A stretch of DNA of 12,724 nucleotides from Deltaproteobacteria bacterium (GTDB lineage: Bacteria; Myxococcota; Polyangia; Haliangiales; Haliangiaceae): contig JAGSPR010000169.1 in assembly GCA_018262455.1 (NCBI GenBank), forward strand, positions 1 to 12,724, written 5' to 3'. Within the stretch, counting starts at the first letter, position 1. Each line of letters starts with the position of its first letter. Positions 10,630-12,724 of this stretch are shown here, piece after piece. Both the position numbers and the translations under genes were made by a program. The notes beneath the pieces were generated by a model. The model made no database searches. It was not told the DNA's origin and worked only from the letters and a program-made list of their open reading frames with translations.

Positions 10630-10671
10630 CGAAACGAACAACGGCTGCGAGGTCTGGTGACCTCGCAGCCG
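10630..10671 (-). terminator. Rho-independent terminator after the DEAD-box helicase gene
   Basis: A perfect 13-bp stem (CGGCTGCGAGGTC / GACCTCGCAGCCG, 10642-10654 and 10659-10671) with a 4-nt loop lies 20 nt beyond the helicase stop codon. On the minus strand it is followed by a T-rich stretch, TTGTTCGTTTC. It separates helicase transcription from uvrA. Confidence 0.85.
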
Positions 10672-10690
10672 GTTCGCCGAACGCGCCGGA

Positions 10691-12724
10691 TCAGGCGCGT
10701 GAGCGCTCGACCGTGACGTCCTGCTCCTTGTGCTGCGTGCCGTGGACGCCGGCGATGATCGCATCGACGTGCTCCTCGGGAACGCGCACATGGGCGTGCG
10801 AGTCACGCAGGCTCACCGAGCCGATGCGTGCCTTGTCGCCGCCGATCGGCCGTGCGAGCAACTCGCGGAGGTCATCGGCAGAGACCCCGTGCTTCTTGCC
10901 GAGGCTGACGAACAACCGCGCCTGCGTGCTGTCTGCGGTCGTCGCGGGTGGCGGCGTGGCCGTCGCGTCGCGCTTGGCGCGGCTCGCTGGCTTCTCGGCG
11001 GTGTCATCCGCCTTCGCGGCACGGCCACCCTTGGCAGGAGCGACCTTGTCGCGGCCACCACGCGTGCTGCTGCGGCTCCGGCTGCTGCGGCTGGTAGGCT
11101 CCTCGACCGGGGTCTCGTCATTGACGATCGCCGCGGCTACCGCTGGCTCGGGAGCGCGGGTCGACTTCTCGTCGGCCCAGGTTTCCCAGAACTCGCGGGT
11201 CTGGGCGGTCGGCTCGGACTTCTTGCCCTTCCCCTTGCCGCGGTCCGCGCGCTGGAGCGCGGCACGGGCGACGTCATCGACCTTGGCCACTGCCTCGGTC
11301 TCCACCACAGGCGCGGCCTCGGTGCCGACCTCGACCACCGTCTCGACCGGCTGGCTGGCCACGACGGGCGCGGACGCGCGCGGCCGGTCACCACGGTCAC
11401 CACGACCATCACGGTCGCGTCCGTGGCGATCACGACCACCACGGTCGCGGCGCTCGCCGCGATCACCATCCTGACGCGGCAGACGCTCGGTGGACTCGGC
11501 GCGCGCCTCGACCACGGGGGCATCGGTCACGACGACATTGGTCGCCTCTGCCATCAGCGGAGCAGCGGCTTCGACCACGGCGGACGGGGCCGGGTGGGGC
11601 CGGTCATGCCCGCGTTCCCGGTCACGACCGCGGTCACGGTCACGGCCACGCCCCCCCCGATCATCGCGGTCAAACCGGCGCTCACCGCGGTCGCCGCTCG
11701 GACGATCACCCACCGGACGATCCCCCATCGGACGATCCCCCATCGGACGCTCACCCATGGCGCGATCCGCCTCGGGGCGCTCGCCGATCGGACGGTCACC
11801 AACTGGCGCGGTCGTCATGCCAGGGGCGTCGGTACGCTCGGGACCATCGGTGCGCGCGGGACGCGGCCCACGATCGCCGTAATCGCGACGCGGACGATCA
11901 CCCTCGAACCGGGGACGGTCACCGCCACCCTCGCGGGGACGATCTCCACCGCCACCTTCGCGTGGCCGATCGCCGCCACCACTTGCGGCCTCGCGGTCGA
12001 ACCGGGGACGATCCCCACGCTCGCCCTCACGGAAGCGCGGGCGGTCGCCATCGCGACGCGGCCGATCGCCGTCGAACCGCGGGCGCTCACCATCGCTGCG
12101 AGCCGGGCGGTCATCACCACCGGCACGGCTCTCGGGACGCGCTTCGCTGCCGGCCTCCGGCGCCGCCACGTCGCGCTGCTCGGAGCGCTTCGGCTTGGTG
12201 CGCGTGCTGAGCTTGTCGAGCTTCTCGGCGACCAGAGCGGCGAGCACCCGCTTGCCGCTTGCGGTGTTGAGTAGCTTCTCGAAGATCTGGCGCTCCAGGT
12301 CCGACGCCGTCGCCTGGACGCCCCGGATCAGGATCTGGACGGGGTCGGGCGGCTGCGGGATGCCGACGGGCGGCAGCGGGACCTTGAGCTTGCCGATGAA
12401 GATGTCGTCCTTGGGCAGCAGCCGCTCCTCGGGCTTGATCCCGTACGTCAGCCGGACGTAGCGGAAGTTGCCGAGCTCGCGAGGACCGACCATCGAGATC
12501 GCGGTGCCCTTCTTGCCGGCGCGCCCGGTGCGGCCTGTGCGGTGGACGTAGATCTCGGGCTGCTCGGGGACGGTGTAGTTGATGACGTGCGACAGGCCAG
12601 AGATGTCGATGCCGCGCGCGGCGACGTCGGTCGCGCACAGGAAGCGAAGGTCCTTCGCCTTCATGCGGCCCATGACGCGTTCGCGGTCGGCTTGCGAGAG
12701 GTCGCTCGACAACGGCTCGGCGTC
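10691..12724 (-). CDS. DEAD-box RNA helicase, C-terminal part, with long disordered tail and DbpA-type RNA-binding domain
   Basis: 677 residues are visible; the start and helicase motifs Q to III lie beyond the right edge. The frame stays open to 12724, so the TTG at 12712 is internal. Visible helicase C motifs are ATDVAARGID (motif V) and YVHRTGRTGRAGKKG (motif VI), within the first ~65 residues. A conserved post-helicase segment follows to about residue 170. Then come roughly 400 residues of low-complexity sequence rich in Arg, Gly, Asp and Pro, with repeated GDRP/MGDRP units and RGG-like patches. The last ~75 residues (QARLFVSLGKKHGV, RIGSVSLRDSHAHVRVPEE) fit the DbpA/CsdA RNA-binding domain. 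Such proteins act in ribosome assembly and RNA remodelling, and the tail may drive condensates. Family call is firm; deaD/csdA equivalence is not certain. Confidence 0.95.
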   Translation of the reverse strand, partial: DAEPLSSDLSQADRERVMGRMKAKDLRFLCATDVAARGIDISGLSHVINYTVPEQPEIYVHRTGRTGRAGKKGTAISMVGPRELGNFRYVRLTYGIKPEERLLPKDDIFIGKLKVPLPPVGIPQPPDPVQILIRGVQATASDLERQIFEKLLNTASGKRVLAALVAEKLDKLSTRTKPKRSEQRDVAAPEAGSEARPESRAGGDDRPARSDGERPRFDGDRPRRDGDRPRFREGERGDRPRFDREAASGGGDRPREGGGGDRPREGGGDRPRFEGDRPRRDYGDRGPRPARTDGPERTDAPGMTTAPVGDRPIGERPEADRAMGERPMGDRPMGDRPVGDRPSGDRGERRFDRDDRGGRGRDRDRGRDRERGHDRPHPAPSAVVEAAAPLMAEATNVVVTDAPVVEARAESTERLPRQDGDRGERRDRGGRDRHGRDRDGRGDRGDRPRASAPVVASQPVETVVEVGTEAAPVVETEAVAKVDDVARAALQRADRGKGKGKKSEPTAQTREFWETWADEKSTRAPEPAVAAAIVNDETPVEEPTSRSSRSRSSTRGGRDKVAPAKGGRAAKADDTAEKPASRAKRDATATPPPATTADSTQARLFVSLGKKHGVSADDLRELLARPIGGDKARIGSVSLRDSHAHVRVPEEHVDAIIAGVHGTQHKEQDVTVERSRA
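11699..11803. repeat. 15-nt in-frame tandem repeat (about 7 units) in the helicase tail
   Basis: Units of CGGACGATCCCCCAT and variants run head to tail. The first four (11699-11758) are nearly identical; the last three are more diverged. On the minus strand each unit encodes a GDRP-containing pentapeptide such as MGDRP. The repeat number could change without frameshift. Confidence 0.88.

Noticed and set aside
10730..12274. Open frame of 514 codons on the plus strand opposite the helicase tail
   Set aside because: It is the antisense shadow of a repetitive, high-GC coding region; its translation shows no domain, while the minus strand reads through helicase motifs and a DbpA-type domain.

Overview
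The window is high-GC (about two thirds G+C by eye), densely coding bacterial DNA. Long tandem ATGA/GTGA gene overlaps, an FHA protein, low-complexity RNA-helicase tails and a partial match to the Myxococcus-type LexA box fit a deltaproteobacterial (Myxococcota-like) chromosome. That assignment is inference; no rRNA or tRNA marker is present. There is no mobile element, CRISPR array or RNA gene, and no gene-free stretch over 300 bases.

Layout: (1) 1-5679, minus strand: one compact gene row, read from 5679 leftwards. It encodes an FHA-domain protein, a protein with three zinc knuckles and acidic linkers, a MoeB/ThiF-type E1, a CysO/MoaD-like ubiquitin-fold sulfur carrier, a degenerate E1 paralogue, a JAMM (M67) protease, three DsrE/DsrF/DsrH-like proteins (the last only 62 aa), a TusA-family protein, LarE, a secreted DUF882/M15-like peptidase, and the start of an FMN-binding glutamate-synthase-family protein. 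Most junctions are 1-8 nt overlaps. (2) 5812-7565, plus strand: efp with its lysylating enzyme gene epmA, overlapping by 4 nt. (3) 7570-10509, minus strand: uvrA, converging on epmA with 4 nt between stop codons. (4) 10691-12724, minus strand: the C-terminal part of a DEAD-box RNA helicase with a very long disordered tail and a DbpA-type RNA-binding domain, followed by a strong hairpin terminator.

The most interesting region is the minus-strand row. It combines a complete thiocarboxylate-forming ubiquitin-like module (carrier, E1, JAMM) with a persulfide relay (DsrE/F/H, TusA) and a LarE of the three-cysteine type. The E1 seems to be split in function: the full enzyme lacks the usual N-terminal arginine-finger segment, while the adjacent pseudo-E1 keeps that segment but has lost the nucleotide-binding loop. 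The carrier has three residues after its Gly-Gly, as in carriers that need JAMM trimming. Together this suggests a multi-step sulfur-transfer pathway whose final product is unknown.

A second theme is initiation. Genes at the heads of transcripts (efp, uvrA, and more weakly the FHA gene) have a TTG-type -35 and a -10-like hexamer ending only 7-9 nt before the start codon, without a Shine-Dalgarno. This points to leaderless or nearly leaderless mRNAs.
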